Shown here: in pieces, positions 1-8,294 of the stretch
How the letters are laid out: every line of letters begins with the position of its first letter
Numbering within the stretch: the stretch's first letter is position 1
Notes under the pieces: model-generated
What the model saw: the letters and a program-made list of their open reading frames with translations, nothing else
Told to the model about the DNA's origin: nothing
The model's database searches: none
Program-made: the position numbers and the translations under genes
Assembly (NCBI RefSeq): GCF_001995215.1
Contig: NZ_MUXN01000011.1
Coordinates: 241,307 to 305,306, forward strand
Direction of reading: 5' to 3'
DNA from: Amycolatopsis azurea DSM 43854
GTDB taxonomy: Bacteria; Actinomycetota; Actinomycetes; Mycobacteriales; Pseudonocardiaceae
DNA length: 64,000 nt

Positions 1-218
1 CTGCCCTTGGCCGCCCGCTCCCAGCCGCCCTTCCAGCGTTCCTGGTCCTCGTAGCGACGCGGATATCCTTGCCCCGGACGGGTTTCCACGTTGTTGAACC
101 ACGCGTACTCGGTACCCGTCCGGTTGGTCCAGGCCTGCTTGCAGGTCACCGAACAGGTGTGGCAGCCGATGCACTTGTCGAGGTTCATCACCATGGCCAG
201 CTGTGCCATGACCCGCAT
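1..218 (-). CDS. narH: Respiratory nitrate reductase beta subunit (N-terminal part)
   Basis: Partial gene that runs off the left edge; only the first ~72 codons are visible. The N-terminus contains an iron-sulfur motif of the form CIGCHTCSVTCKQAW, typical of NarH, the electron-transfer subunit carrying [4Fe-4S] and [3Fe-4S] clusters between NarI and NarG. Its ATG overlaps the narG stop by one base (TGATG), so the two are translationally coupled in the usual narGH order. A good ribosome site (aggagg, near 228-233) lies just upstream inside narG. The family call is confident although the gene is incomplete. Confidence 0.93.
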   Translation of the reverse strand, partial: MRVMAQLAMVMNLDKCIGCHTCSVTCKQAWTNRTGTEYAWFNNVETRPGQGYPRRYEDQERWKGGWERAAKG

Positions 219-3200
219 CAGTAACGCACCTCCTGGGAACGGCGGCGGATCACGGTGACCTCGTCGCGCTGGTTGCCGGTGGGGCCCAGGTAGTTGAACC
301 CGAAGGAAAGCTGGGCGTAGCCGCCGATGAGATGGGTGGGTTTGACCAGCAGCCGGGTCAGCGAGTTGTGCGTGCCGCCGCGTTTGCCTCCTGCCTCGCT
401 GCGCGGCACGTTCACCGTTCGATCCTGGGCGTGGTAAAGGAAAACGGTGCCCGCCGGCATCCGATGGGAGACGATCGCGCGGGCCACCACCACACCGTTG
501 CGGTTCACCGCCTGGATCCAGTCGTTGTCCTTCGCGCCGATGGCTTCGGCGTCGGACGGGCTCATCCAGATGCCCTGCCCGCCGCGGGAGAGCGTGAGCA
601 TGTGCAGGTTGTCCTGGTAGGTCGAATGGATCGACCATTTGCTGTGCGGGGTCAGATAGCGCACGGTGACCTCGGCCGCGTCTCCTGAGCCGCCGGTGAG
701 GTGCTGCGAGCCCAGCGGCGGCCGGTAGACCGGCAGGGCCTCGCCGAGTTCGTGCATCCAGTCGTGGTCGAGGAAGAAGTGCTGACGACCGGTGAGGGTG
801 TGCCACGGTTTGGCGTGTTCGACGTTGATCACGAACGCCGAGTAACGCCGTCCGCCGCTCTCGCTGCCGGACCACTCCGGACTGGTGATCACCGGCGCCG
901 GACGCGACCGGGTGTCGGCGAAGGTGATCTTCTTGCCTTCGTGTTCGGCGGAAAGATGCGCCAGCTCGGTGCCGACCCGTTTCTCGAGTTCGCGGAAGCC
1001 TTGGGTCGCCAGCCGCCCGTTGGTGGTGCCGGACAGGGCGAGCACGGCGTCCGCGGCCTTGATGTCGGTGTCGATCAACGCCTGGCCCTGACCGGCTCCG
1101 GTCGTCGCGACGCCGTTCTTCGCGCGCAGCCAGTTCACTTCCTCGCCGACGTCGTAGGTCAGGCCCTTGCTGGTGGCGCCCAGCTTCTCCAGCAGCGGGC
1201 CGAGCGTGGCCAGTTTCGCCGCCACGGCGGGGTAATCGCGCTCGACGACGGTCAGCTTCGGCATGGTGACGCCCGGAATCGGCTCGACGTCGCCGTCGCG
1301 CCAGTCACGGACGACCCCACCCGGCTGCGCCGTCTCGCTGGGAGTGTCGTGCGTCATCGGGGTGGCGACGAGATCCTTGCGCACGCCGAGATGCCGTTCG
1401 GCGAGTTCGCTGAACCGCTTCGCGATCGTGTGGAAGGCCTCGAAATCGGTGCGGGTCTGCCACGGTGGATCGACGGCGGCGTTGAAGGAATGCACGAAGG
1501 GATGCATGTCCGTCGACGAGAGATCGTGCTTCTCGTACCAGGTCGCGGCGGGCAGCACGAGATCCGCGAACAAGGTGGTGCTGGTCATGCGGTAATCGAT
1601 TGCCAGCATAAGATCCAATTTGCCGGCGGGGGCGGTGTCGTGCCATTTCACGGTTTTCGGCCGCGCGTCCGGCGGCGCCTCTTCGCCGCGCAGGTTCGCG
1701 TCGGTGCCGAGCAGATGGCGCAGGAAGTACTCGTGCCCCTTGGCCGAGGAGCCGAGCAGGTTGGACCGCCACACCGTGAGCACCCGCGGCCAGTTCCCGG
1801 GCGCGTCCGGATCCTCGGCCGCGAACCCCAGCTTGCCTTCGCGTAGTCGTGCGGTGACGTGGCGGACGGGATCGACCCCGGCTTCGTCGGCCTCGTCGAC
1901 CAGGTCGAGCGGATTGCGGTCGAAGGTGGGGAACGACGGCATCCAGCCCAGCCGCGCCGACTGCGCGAGCGTGTCCGCGGCGCTCGTCCCGGCGAGTTTT
2001 CCGGGCGCCAGCGGGGAGGCCAGCTCGTCGTTGCGCAGCGCGTCGTAGCGCCATTGGCCGGTGTGCAGGTACCAGTAGGCGGTCCCGATCATCTGCCGGG
2101 CGGGCCGCATCCAGTCCATCGCGCCGGCCAGGGTCTGGTGCCCGGTCAGCGGCCGCACCTTCTCCTGTCCGACGTAGTGGGCCCAGCCGCCGCCGTTGCG
2201 GCCCTGGCAGCCGGTCATCGTGAGCAACGCGAGGAAGGACCGGTAGATGGTGTCGGAGTGGAACCAGTGGTTGGTTCCCGCGCCCATCAGGATCATGCAG
2301 CGGCCGCGGGAGGCCTCCGCGGTCTCGGCGAACTCCCTGGCGATCCGGGTGACCCGCTCGGCCGGGACCGACGTGATCTCCTGCTGCCACGCCGGGGTGC
2401 ACGGTTCCGCCGGGTCGTCGTAGCCGGACGGCCACCGGCCGGGCAGGTCGCCGCGCCGGACGCCGTACTGCGCCATCAGCAGGTCGAACACGGTGGTGAC
2501 CAGCCGCCCGTCCTGTTCGACGGCGGGCACTCCGCGCCGCAGGACGCCGTCCGCGTCGAAGCGCGGAAGCAGCACCTCGACGCCTTCGTGACCGGGGTCG
2601 GCGAGCAGGCTCAGCCGCGGCACGACGTCGCCGAGTTCGAGGTTCCAGCGGCCCTGGTCGTGTTCGTTCCAGCGGAAGCCGACGGAACCGTTGGGCACGA
2701 CCGGTTCCCCGGTGCGGTCGTCGACCAGGACGGTCTTCCACTGGGTCTCGGCTCCTTCGTCACCGAGGTCGGCGGCGGTGAGGAACTTCGACGGGACGTA
2801 CGCGCCGTCGCGTTCGGTCAGCGTGACCAGGAAGGGGAGATCGGTGAAGCGGCGGACGTAGTCGGTGAAGTACGGCACCTGCCGTTCGGCGAAGAACTCG
2901 CGGAGGATGACGTGCCCCATGGCCATCGCGAGCGCGGCGTCGGTGCCGGGATGCGGGGCCAGCCATTCGTCGGCGAACTTGGTGTTGTCGGCGTAGTCGG
3001 GGGAGACCACGACGACCTTCTGGCCCCGGTACCGTGCCTCGGCCATCCAGTGCGCGTCCGGGGTCCTGGTCACCGGGACGTTCGAGCCCCACATCATCAG
3101 GTACGCGGCGTCCCACCAGTCCGCGGATTCGGGAACGTCGGTCTGGTCGCCGAACACCTGCGGCGAAGCCACCGGCAGATCGGCGTACCAGTCGTAGAAG

Positions 3201-3907
3201 GAGAGCATCGGGGCGCCGATCAGCGCCATGAACCGGGAGCCGATCGCGTGCGAGACCATCGACATCGCCGGAATCGGCGAAAAGCCGGCGACCCGGTCCG
3301 GGCCGTACCGGGAAATGGCGTGCACATGCGCGGCGGCGGCGATTTCCGCTGCCTCGTCCCAGCTGACCCGGACCAATCCGCCTTTTCCGCGGGCGCGCTG
3401 ATAGGCCAGTCTCTTCATCGGGTCGTCCATCACCGAAGCCCAGGCGACGACCGGATCGCCGTACTGTTTCAGCGCCTCCCGGTACATTTCGACCAGTACG
3501 CCTCGCGCATACGGAAAACGTACCCGGGTCGGGGAATAGGAATACCACGAAAAAGAGGCGCCGCGCGGGCATCCGCGCGGTTCGTACTCCGGCTTGTCGG
3601 GGCCGACGGAGGGATAATCCGGATCCTGGCTCTCCCAGGTGATGATCCCGTCGGAGACATACACGTTCCAGCGGCAGGAACCCGTGCAGTTCACGCCGTG
3701 CGTCGATGGGACGACCTTGTCGTGACTCCAGCGATCCCGGTAGAAGGCGTCGCCTTCCCGGCCTCCGGTCAGATGTACCGAGTGCAGATCCGCCGAACTC
3801 TCCGCGCGGGTCAAATAACGGCCGAGGCGCAGCAGGGCGGTGGTCGCCGCGCCTTCGATGTGGTGGTTTTCGACGCCGTTTCCGTTGGCTTTTCGTGGCG
3901 AGCGCAC
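218..3907 (-). CDS. narG: Respiratory nitrate reductase alpha subunit
   Basis: Catalytic molybdenum subunit (1229 aa, full NarG length) of the membrane-bound quinol:nitrate reductase, which reduces nitrate to nitrite on the cytoplasmic face. The FS0 cluster ligands are visible as HGVNCTGSC (His70, Cys74, Cys78) plus Cys113 in the PRGCPRG stretch. The YDWYADLP segment holds the Asp that ligates molybdenum in E. coli NarG. I chose the GTG at 3907 because ggagg lies about 8 nt upstream. It is coupled to narH downstream. The 370-bp upstream gap holds two inverted repeats that could be operators. No twin-arginine signal is seen, as usual for cytoplasmic NarG. Confidence 0.97.
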   Translation of the reverse strand: MRSPRKANGNGVENHHIEGAATTALLRLGRYLTRAESSADLHSVHLTGGREGDAFYRDRWSHDKVVPSTHGVNCTGSCRWNVYVSDGIITWESQDPDYPSVGPDKPEYEPRGCPRGASFSWYSYSPTRVRFPYARGVLVEMYREALKQYGDPVVAWASVMDDPMKRLAYQRARGKGGLVRVSWDEAAEIAAAAHVHAISRYGPDRVAGFSPIPAMSMVSHAIGSRFMALIGAPMLSFYDWYADLPVASPQVFGDQTDVPESADWWDAAYLMMWGSNVPVTRTPDAHWMAEARYRGQKVVVVSPDYADNTKFADEWLAPHPGTDAALAMAMGHVILREFFAERQVPYFTDYVRRFTDLPFLVTLTERDGAYVPSKFLTAADLGDEGAETQWKTVLVDDRTGEPVVPNGSVGFRWNEHDQGRWNLELGDVVPRLSLLADPGHEGVEVLLPRFDADGVLRRGVPAVEQDGRLVTTVFDLLMAQYGVRRGDLPGRWPSGYDDPAEPCTPAWQQEITSVPAERVTRIAREFAETAEASRGRCMILMGAGTNHWFHSDTIYRSFLALLTMTGCQGRNGGGWAHYVGQEKVRPLTGHQTLAGAMDWMRPARQMIGTAYWYLHTGQWRYDALRNDELASPLAPGKLAGTSAADTLAQSARLGWMPSFPTFDRNPLDLVDEADEAGVDPVRHVTARLREGKLGFAAEDPDAPGNWPRVLTVWRSNLLGSSAKGHEYFLRHLLGTDANLRGEEAPPDARPKTVKWHDTAPAGKLDLMLAIDYRMTSTTLFADLVLPAATWYEKHDLSSTDMHPFVHSFNAAVDPPWQTRTDFEAFHTIAKRFSELAERHLGVRKDLVATPMTHDTPSETAQPGGVVRDWRDGDVEPIPGVTMPKLTVVERDYPAVAAKLATLGPLLEKLGATSKGLTYDVGEEVNWLRAKNGVATTGAGQGQALIDTDIKAADAVLALSGTTNGRLATQGFRELEKRVGTELAHLSAEHEGKKITFADTRSRPAPVITSPEWSGSESGGRRYSAFVINVEHAKPWHTLTGRQHFFLDHDWMHELGEALPVYRPPLGSQHLTGGSGDAAEVTVRYLTPHSKWSIHSTYQDNLHMLTLSRGGQGIWMSPSDAEAIGAKDNDWIQAVNRNGVVVARAIVSHRMPAGTVFLYHAQDRTVNVPRSEAGGKRGGTHNSLTRLLVKPTHLIGGYAQLSFGFNYLGPTGNQRDEVTVIRRRSQEVRY

Positions 3908-4280
3908 GCTCGCGACCTCCCGACTAAAGTCGTGAATGAGGCAGACAGCGCGAACAGGGCGTGCCTAGTCTGTCCGGGAACGTTCGCAATGCTAGCGGCA
4001 CCGCGTGCCACCTGTCTTTCCTCGAAGGTGATCATGAGTATTGATCACTCGAAAAGACCAGCAAGTAAATGTAGTGGTAATGGCGAGGTAATTGCGTGAG
4101 AAACCCGATTAATCGATTCTGTCAATCGATCGAAATATGCGGTGATGCGAATTACTTCAAGTGGCGGTCTCGGTGGCGAGCGGATTCGGGGGCGGGCAAA
4201 CCGGAAAACGCGGAACAAGTGACGCCGTACGCTGAACAGGGTCGAAAGCATGTATAACGGCCTACACGCGGAGGCGAACG
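3908..4280. promoter_or_regulatory. Divergent nar control region with two inverted repeats
   Basis: This 373-bp gap separates narG (leftward) from the small Cys-rich gene (rightward) and is clearly AT-richer than its surroundings. Two perfect inverted repeats are visible: GTGATCA-N7-TGATCAC at 4028-4048 and ATCGATT-N5-AATCGAT at 4112-4130. The first resembles CRP/FNR-type half sites but has unusual spacing. Both could bind regulators of nitrate respiration. A possible leftward -10 (TAGCAT on the minus strand) lies near 3993-3998. No protein gene is supported here. Confidence 0.45.
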
Positions 4281-4487
4281 ATGACAGCCGAAATCGAGCG
4301 GGCGGCACACGCCTACTGCCCCGTCTGCAACCCGGACCCCGGCCTCGGTGACCCGGTCACCGCGCTCTGCGGGGCCACCCATCCGTTCTGGGGCCGCCGT
4401 GAGCGGCCGGTGACCAACTGCCCGGCCTGCGAGGTCGTCGTCGCGGAAACGGTCTACCCCTGTGGTCATACCGGTGGCGAGCGGTGA
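4281..4487 (+). CDS. Small Cys-rich putative zinc-ribbon protein
   Basis: A 68-aa protein with Cys/His pairs that look like zinc ligands: CPVC near residues 13-16, a single Cys near 34, CPAC near 51-54 and PCGH near the C-terminus. The ATG is preceded by a weak purine-rich stretch (gaggcgaacg). It lies divergent to narG and ahead of the stress module. Pattern and size fit small conserved actinomycete zinc-ribbon proteins, but I do not recognise a named family. The gene has normal GC-rich codon use. The function is unknown. Confidence 0.6.
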   Translation: MTAEIERAAHAYCPVCNPDPGLGDPVTALCGATHPFWGRRERPVTNCPACEVVVAETVYPCGHTGGER

Positions 4488-4497
4488 CAGGTTGCTC

Positions 4498-4523
4498 GTT
4501 AAAGTCCGGGGCATTCGGGGTAC
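4498..4523 (+). promoter_or_regulatory. Candidate SigB/SigF-type stress promoter
   Basis: GTTA at 4498-4501 is separated by 16 bases from GGGTAC at 4518-4523. This is close to the known SigB/SigF-group pattern GTTT-N14-16-GGGTAT. It lies about 50 bp upstream of the RsbW-like gene and would drive that gene and csbD, both typical members of such regulons. The match is by eye. Confidence 0.5.
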
Positions 4524-4571
4524 TAGAGCCACGCGAGCCCTCGACGGGCCGTCGAGTACCTGGAGGTCCCC

Positions 4572-5027
4572 GTGTCCACCGATCAGGCCGCGCCCGCCGG
4601 CCGCGAGGTCGACGTCCTGGCCTTGGACGTGGGCGGCGACCTGGGCGAACTGGCCCGGGTCCGCGCCTGGGCGCGAGCGGAACTGGGCGACGTCACCGAA
4701 GCGGGTCTCACGGACGTGATCCTGGTACTGGACGAACTGGTGTCCAACGCCCTGCGGCACGGTGAGCGGGCCCGGCAGGTGCGCCTGCTGCGGCGGCCCG
4801 GCCGCCTGCGCATCGAGGTCGACGACGCCGGCAGGACGCCCGCGACCCCGCGCCCGCCCTCGGAGACCGGCGGCCGGGGCCTTTCCCTCATCGACGCCTG
4901 CGCCGCGGCGTGGGGCCAGGATCTCCGCGAGGACGGCAAGACCGTGTGGGCGGAACTCGACCTGACCGGTTCAAACGTGTCGGGTGACACAGCGGATCCG
5001 CCGTTTCCGGGGCGCCGCGCCGGGTAA
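4572..5027 (+). CDS. RsbW-like ATP-binding protein (anti-sigma kinase family)
   Basis: 151 aa, a single HATPase_c domain of the RsbW/SpoIIAB type, which inhibits SigB-class sigma factors or phosphorylates STAS proteins in partner switching. Visible motifs are the N-box DELVSNALRH (about residues 55-65), a G1-like VDDAGR, and the G2 box GGRGLSLID. It starts with GTG, with ggagg at 4562-4566. A SigB-type promoter lies upstream and csbD follows 33 bp downstream, so the two probably form one stress transcript. A paralogue with the same fold is at 7884-8294. Which sigma factor it controls cannot be seen. Confidence 0.85.
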   Translation: MSTDQAAPAGREVDVLALDVGGDLGELARVRAWARAELGDVTEAGLTDVILVLDELVSNALRHGERARQVRLLRRPGRLRIEVDDAGRTPATPRPPSETGGRGLSLIDACAAAWGQDLREDGKTVWAELDLTGSNVSGDTADPPFPGRRAG

Positions 5028-5060
5028 CCGGAGGGCAGCGGACAAGGAATGGAGGCCCTG

Positions 5061-5237
5061 ATGAACGACAAAACCGAGAACAAGCTCGACGAACTCAAGG
5101 GCAAGGCCAAGGAAGCCGTCGGCAACGCCACGGACAACGAGCAGTGGCAGGCCGAAGGCAAGGCCGAGCAGGGCAAGGCCAACGTCAAGCAGGCGGGCGA
5201 GAAGATCAAGGACGCCGTGAAGGGTGTCCGGGACTGA
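5061..5237 (+). CDS. CsbD family stress protein
   Basis: 58-aa, highly charged, Lys/Glu/Ala-rich protein of the CsbD family (about 60 aa), which is induced by general stress in Gram-positive bacteria and has no known enzymatic role. The repeated GKAKE/GKA pattern and predicted amphipathic helices are typical. I chose the ATG at 5061 over the upstream in-frame ATG at 5049 because the ggagg at 5051-5055 is correctly placed for it. It follows the RsbW-like gene and ends at a strong hairpin terminator. Confidence 0.9.
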   Translation: MNDKTENKLDELKGKAKEAVGNATDNEQWQAEGKAEQGKANVKQAGEKIKDAVKGVRD

Positions 5238-5247
5238 CCTCGCGATG

Positions 5248-5279
5248 AAAAGGGGCTCGCCTTCGGGCGGGCCCCTTTT
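5248..5279. terminator. Bidirectional rho-independent terminator
   Basis: A GC-rich stem aaaaggggctcgcc / ggcgggcccctttt around a TTCG loop, flanked by A and T runs, lies between the convergent csbD and B12-binding genes. It can terminate transcription from both sides. Confidence 0.9.
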
Positions 5280-6311
5280 CTACTGCGTGAGAGTGTCGCT
5301 CAACCGGGTGTACGCGGTGTCGAGCATCGCCTGCGAACGCGGGAAGTCGCGCAGCTGCCCGCGCAGGAGGTCCAGCGCCGGCAGCAGCGAACCGGCCGGA
5401 ACCTGACGAGCCGTCAGGATCTCCGCGGTCCAGGTCAGGAAGCCGGTGAACAGTTCCTCGTCGCTGACGTACAGCGAAACCGCCAGGTATTCGACGATGT
5501 GGGCGATGTCCTCCGCGGCGTGCTGACGCTGGCGGAGGGTGTACTCGCGCATCGACGGGACGCGGTCTTCCAGGCCCGCCATGACGTTCTTCACCAGCCG
5601 GCTCGAAGTCCGGGAAACGAGGGTGTACTCCTGGTCGGCCAGATGCGGGAGGTCGTCGAGGGGCTGATGCCCGGCCCGGGGACGGGGCAGGGGAGAGGTC
5701 AGGAAATCCGCCGCCGCCCGTGCCTCCGGCGCCCAGGCGTCCGCCCCGAGCAGCCGCGCGTACCGGCCGTCCGGCCCGAACGCCGCGCCGCCCGCGATGA
5801 CCGGGGTCGCGGCCGCCTGGCAGGCCGTGATCGTCGCGTGCGCGGCGGGCAGGCGAGTGGCCAGCGACGCCGACAGCGCCACCGTGTCAGGCCCGGTGCG
5901 GTGCAGATGCGCGACCAGATGCGGCGCGGGCACCTGCGCACCGAGGTAGTCGACGCGGAAGCCGCGTAACTTCAGCACTTCGGCCAGCAGCCGGGCGGGC
6001 ATGGCGTGCCATTCGCCGTCGACGCACGCCACCGCGACGCGGCTTCGGTTCGCTCGCGGCCGGGGGAGCACGTAGCCGAGAGCGGCGAGCACCCGGTCGT
6101 TGATCGCGGTCGCGGCGTGTTCCTGCGCCACGGTGATCCGGTTCGCCGCCCATTCCAGGCCGACCTTGTGCTGCACGCCGCCGATCACGTCCAGCAGCAC
6201 GCTCTCCGCGTCGATACCCGCGCCGAGCGCCGAGACCACGACGTCTCCGGCGGCGTACTCGTCCCCGGCGGTCACCGCCTGCCACAGCTGCTCGAAGTAC
6301 TCGGAGGTCAC
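5280..6311 (-). CDS. Cobalamin-binding regulator with CarH-like photosensor signature
   Basis: 343 aa. Residues ~1-75 form the helical cap seen in methionine synthase/CarH, followed by a Rossmann B12-binding domain (~80-210) and a C-terminal helical region of unknown type. The cap contains W-x9-EH (WAANRITVAQEH) and the B12 domain contains GEWHAMP, an ExH lower-ligand motif. Both are signatures of the AdoCbl light receptor CarH/LitR, but there is no MerR DNA-binding domain. The GTG start overlaps the stop of the SpoIIE phosphatase by 4 nt (GTGA), and ggagg lies upstream. It is the last gene of a STAS, ATPase, phosphatase, B12-protein operon, so it probably feeds a light or B12 signal into partner switching. 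That role is inference. Confidence 0.8.
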   Translation of the reverse strand: MTSEYFEQLWQAVTAGDEYAAGDVVVSALGAGIDAESVLLDVIGGVQHKVGLEWAANRITVAQEHAATAINDRVLAALGYVLPRPRANRSRVAVACVDGEWHAMPARLLAEVLKLRGFRVDYLGAQVPAPHLVAHLHRTGPDTVALSASLATRLPAAHATITACQAAATPVIAGGAAFGPDGRYARLLGADAWAPEARAAADFLTSPLPRPRAGHQPLDDLPHLADQEYTLVSRTSSRLVKNVMAGLEDRVPSMREYTLRQRQHAAEDIAHIVEYLAVSLYVSDEELFTGFLTWTAEILTARQVPAGSLLPALDLLRGQLRDFPRSQAMLDTAYTRLSDTLTQ

Positions 6312-7891
6312 GGGGTCCCAGGCCTCCGCGGGCTCCGCGGCGCGGTGATCACCAGCACCGCCATGTCGTCGTGCGGCCGCGGGCCGACCCACTGCGCGGC
6401 CAGCATCTGCACGTGTTCGGCGACCGCGTCGGCCGCCAGGTCCGCGCATTCGGACAGGGCCGTGTGCAGCCGTTCCTCACCGAACATCTCGTCGCCGAGC
6501 GGGCCGCCCTTGGCTTCCACGATGCCGTCCGTGTACATCAGGCAGCTCTCGCCGGGCGCGAGGAGGACCTCCTCCGTCGACGTCCGGATCTCGGGGAGCA
6601 CGCCGATCAGGTTGCCGCCGGTGTCGACCTCTTCGACGATGCCGTCGGAGCGGACGACCAGCGGCGGCGGATGCCCGGCGCAGGTGACGCGCAGCCGCAC
6701 CGCGTCGCCGTCCCGGCGGGCCGACGCCAGCGCGAGCGTGACGAACCGGCCGTCGTCGCGGCTCACCAGCGACGTGTTCAGCAGGCTGAGCAGCCGATGG
6801 TGGTCTTCGGCCATCGGCAGCAGCGCGCGCAGTGTCGTCCGGATCTTCCCGGTCAGGACGGCGGCGTCGAGCCCCTTCCCGCAGACGTCGCCGAGGACGG
6901 CCAGCGACTCGCCCCCGGCGGTGTCGACGGCGGAATGGACGTCGTAGAAGTCGCCGCCGATCCGGTCCTCGTCCTGCGCGGGCCGGTAGCGCCCGGCGAA
7001 CTCGACGCCACCGAGCTGCTCCAGCCGCGGCGGGAGCAGCTCGCGCATGAGCGTCTCGCTCGTCGACGCCTGGTGGGCGAACATCCGCGCCGCCGAGATC
7101 GCGGCGCCCGCGCGGGCCGCGAACAGCCGCGCGAAGATCTCTTCCTGCTCGGTGAACGCGGCCTGGTCGCCGGTGCGCAGCAGGATCAGCGCCCCGGCGG
7201 GCACACCGTGTCCCGGCAGGGGCGTCACGACGATCGACGTCGCCGGGCCGAAGCCGGCGGGCAGGATCCACGACGGCGCGGTGCCGGGGTCGAGCCAGCG
7301 CGACGGAACCGGCGGGAAACCGCGCAGTGCCTCGTCCAGGCCCGGGAGGTCGGCGGGGTCGATCTTCAGCCTGGACAGGGTCACGGCCTCACCGCGGACG
7401 CACGATGCCGCCGGATGACCGCCCTGGACCGGCGGGGCCAGCACCACCGCTGCCCCGGCCAGGTGCTCGGCCGCCAGCCGCGCGGCGACTTCGATGCAGC
7501 GTTCGACGTTGAGCGAGCTCAGCAGCGCCGCCGAGGCATCGGTGAGGAACGCGACGCGCCGCCGTTCCCGCCGCAGCAGTTCGTGCGCGGCTTCGGCGTC
7601 GCTCTCGTCGGCCAGCCACCAGGTGACGACGCCGTCGTGCGGTACCGGGGACGCGGCCCAGGCACGGTCGCCGACGACACCGCGGACGATCCCGTCCGTG
7701 CGGGCCTCCGCCAGCCAAGCGGGCGTCCCGTGCCGCAGTGGCAGGCCGGGCCGGACCTCGGGGAACATCGCGCGGGCGGCGTCGTTGAGGTCACGCACGA
7801 CGCCGTCGATGTCGACGACCAGGGCGGGTGAGGGCGCCGTCTCCCAGCTTCGCCCGGTCGAGGCCGGAGCGGCGATCACCGGCTCAGTCAT
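6308..7891 (-). CDS. PAS-GAF-SpoIIE (PP2C) serine phosphatase
   Basis: 527 aa. A PAS-like segment (~15-100) is followed by a GAF-like domain (~115-275) and a SpoIIE PP2C domain (~285-515). Metal-binding acidic motifs are all present: GGDFYD, LGDVCGKG, TDGIVEAKG and PHDDMA. Such phosphatases dephosphorylate the Ser of STAS anti-anti-sigma factors and so release sigma factor under stress. The substrate is probably the STAS protein two genes upstream in the same operon (8291-8680). It overlaps the ATPase gene by 8 nt and the B12-binding gene by 4 nt, so the four genes form one coupled unit. No membrane segments are seen. Confidence 0.9.
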   Translation of the reverse strand: MTEPVIAAPASTGRSWETAPSPALVVDIDGVVRDLNDAARAMFPEVRPGLPLRHGTPAWLAEARTDGIVRGVVGDRAWAASPVPHDGVVTWWLADESDAEAAHELLRRERRRVAFLTDASAALLSSLNVERCIEVAARLAAEHLAGAAVVLAPPVQGGHPAASCVRGEAVTLSRLKIDPADLPGLDEALRGFPPVPSRWLDPGTAPSWILPAGFGPATSIVVTPLPGHGVPAGALILLRTGDQAAFTEQEEIFARLFAARAGAAISAARMFAHQASTSETLMRELLPPRLEQLGGVEFAGRYRPAQDEDRIGGDFYDVHSAVDTAGGESLAVLGDVCGKGLDAAVLTGKIRTTLRALLPMAEDHHRLLSLLNTSLVSRDDGRFVTLALASARRDGDAVRLRVTCAGHPPPLVVRSDGIVEEVDTGGNLIGVLPEIRTSTEEVLLAPGESCLMYTDGIVEAKGGPLGDEMFGEERLHTALSECADLAADAVAEHVQMLAAQWVGPRPHDDMAVLVITAPRSPRRPGTP

Positions 7892-8294
7892 CGGCGGTCC
7901 CGAGCTCGAACTCCGCCCACACCGTCTTGCCGTCCGGGCGGGCCGTCTGGCCCCACGCCGTGGTGGACAGGGCGACGAGCGTGAGCCCGTGGCCGCCGGT
8001 GCCGGTCGGCGGACCCGGCCGGGCCGGTGTGGCGGACGCCCCGTCCTCGACCTCGACGCGGAGGCTGTCCCCGGAACGCCGCAACCGGACCAGGTACGGG
8101 GCCCGCGCGTGCCGGAGCGCGTTCGAGCTGAGTTCGTCCACGACCATCACGACGTCCGCGATCGTGTCGGCGGGCAGCCCGCTCAGCGTGGTCCGCGTCC
8201 AGGCGCGCACCTCGGCGAGGCCGTTGAGGCCATCGGCCATGCCGAATTCGCTGATCCGGGTGTCCTGCCGGACCGTGGCGTCGGAAGAGGTCAT
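7884..8294 (-). CDS. RsbW-like ATP-binding protein, operon copy
   Basis: 136 aa HATPase_c protein with N-box DELSSNALRHA and G2 box GTGGHGLTLV. The G1 motif is divergent (VEDGAS). It is of the RsbW/RsbT class and lies between the STAS gene (4-nt overlap) and the SpoIIE phosphatase (8-nt overlap). It probably acts as the kinase of the STAS protein, and as an anti-sigma factor if it also binds a sigma factor. It resembles the 4572-5027 protein in the segments around the N-box and C-terminus (both contain GKTVWAE), which suggests a local duplication. Confidence 0.85.
   Translation of the reverse strand: MTSSDATVRQDTRISEFGMADGLNGLAEVRAWTRTTLSGLPADTIADVVMVVDELSSNALRHARAPYLVRLRRSGDSLRVEVEDGASATPARPGPPTGTGGHGLTLVALSTTAWGQTARPDGKTVWAEFELGTADD

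Noticed and set aside
1859-4099. 746-codon open frame on the + strand opposite narG
   Set aside because: Antisense shadow of narG caused by high GC; repetitive Arg/Gly/Val content and no family features. Its extension past narG adds nothing.
6477-7271. 264-codon alternative frame on the - strand within the SpoIIE gene
   Set aside because: Arg-rich, same strand but a different frame from a clearly recognised PAS-GAF-SpoIIE protein.
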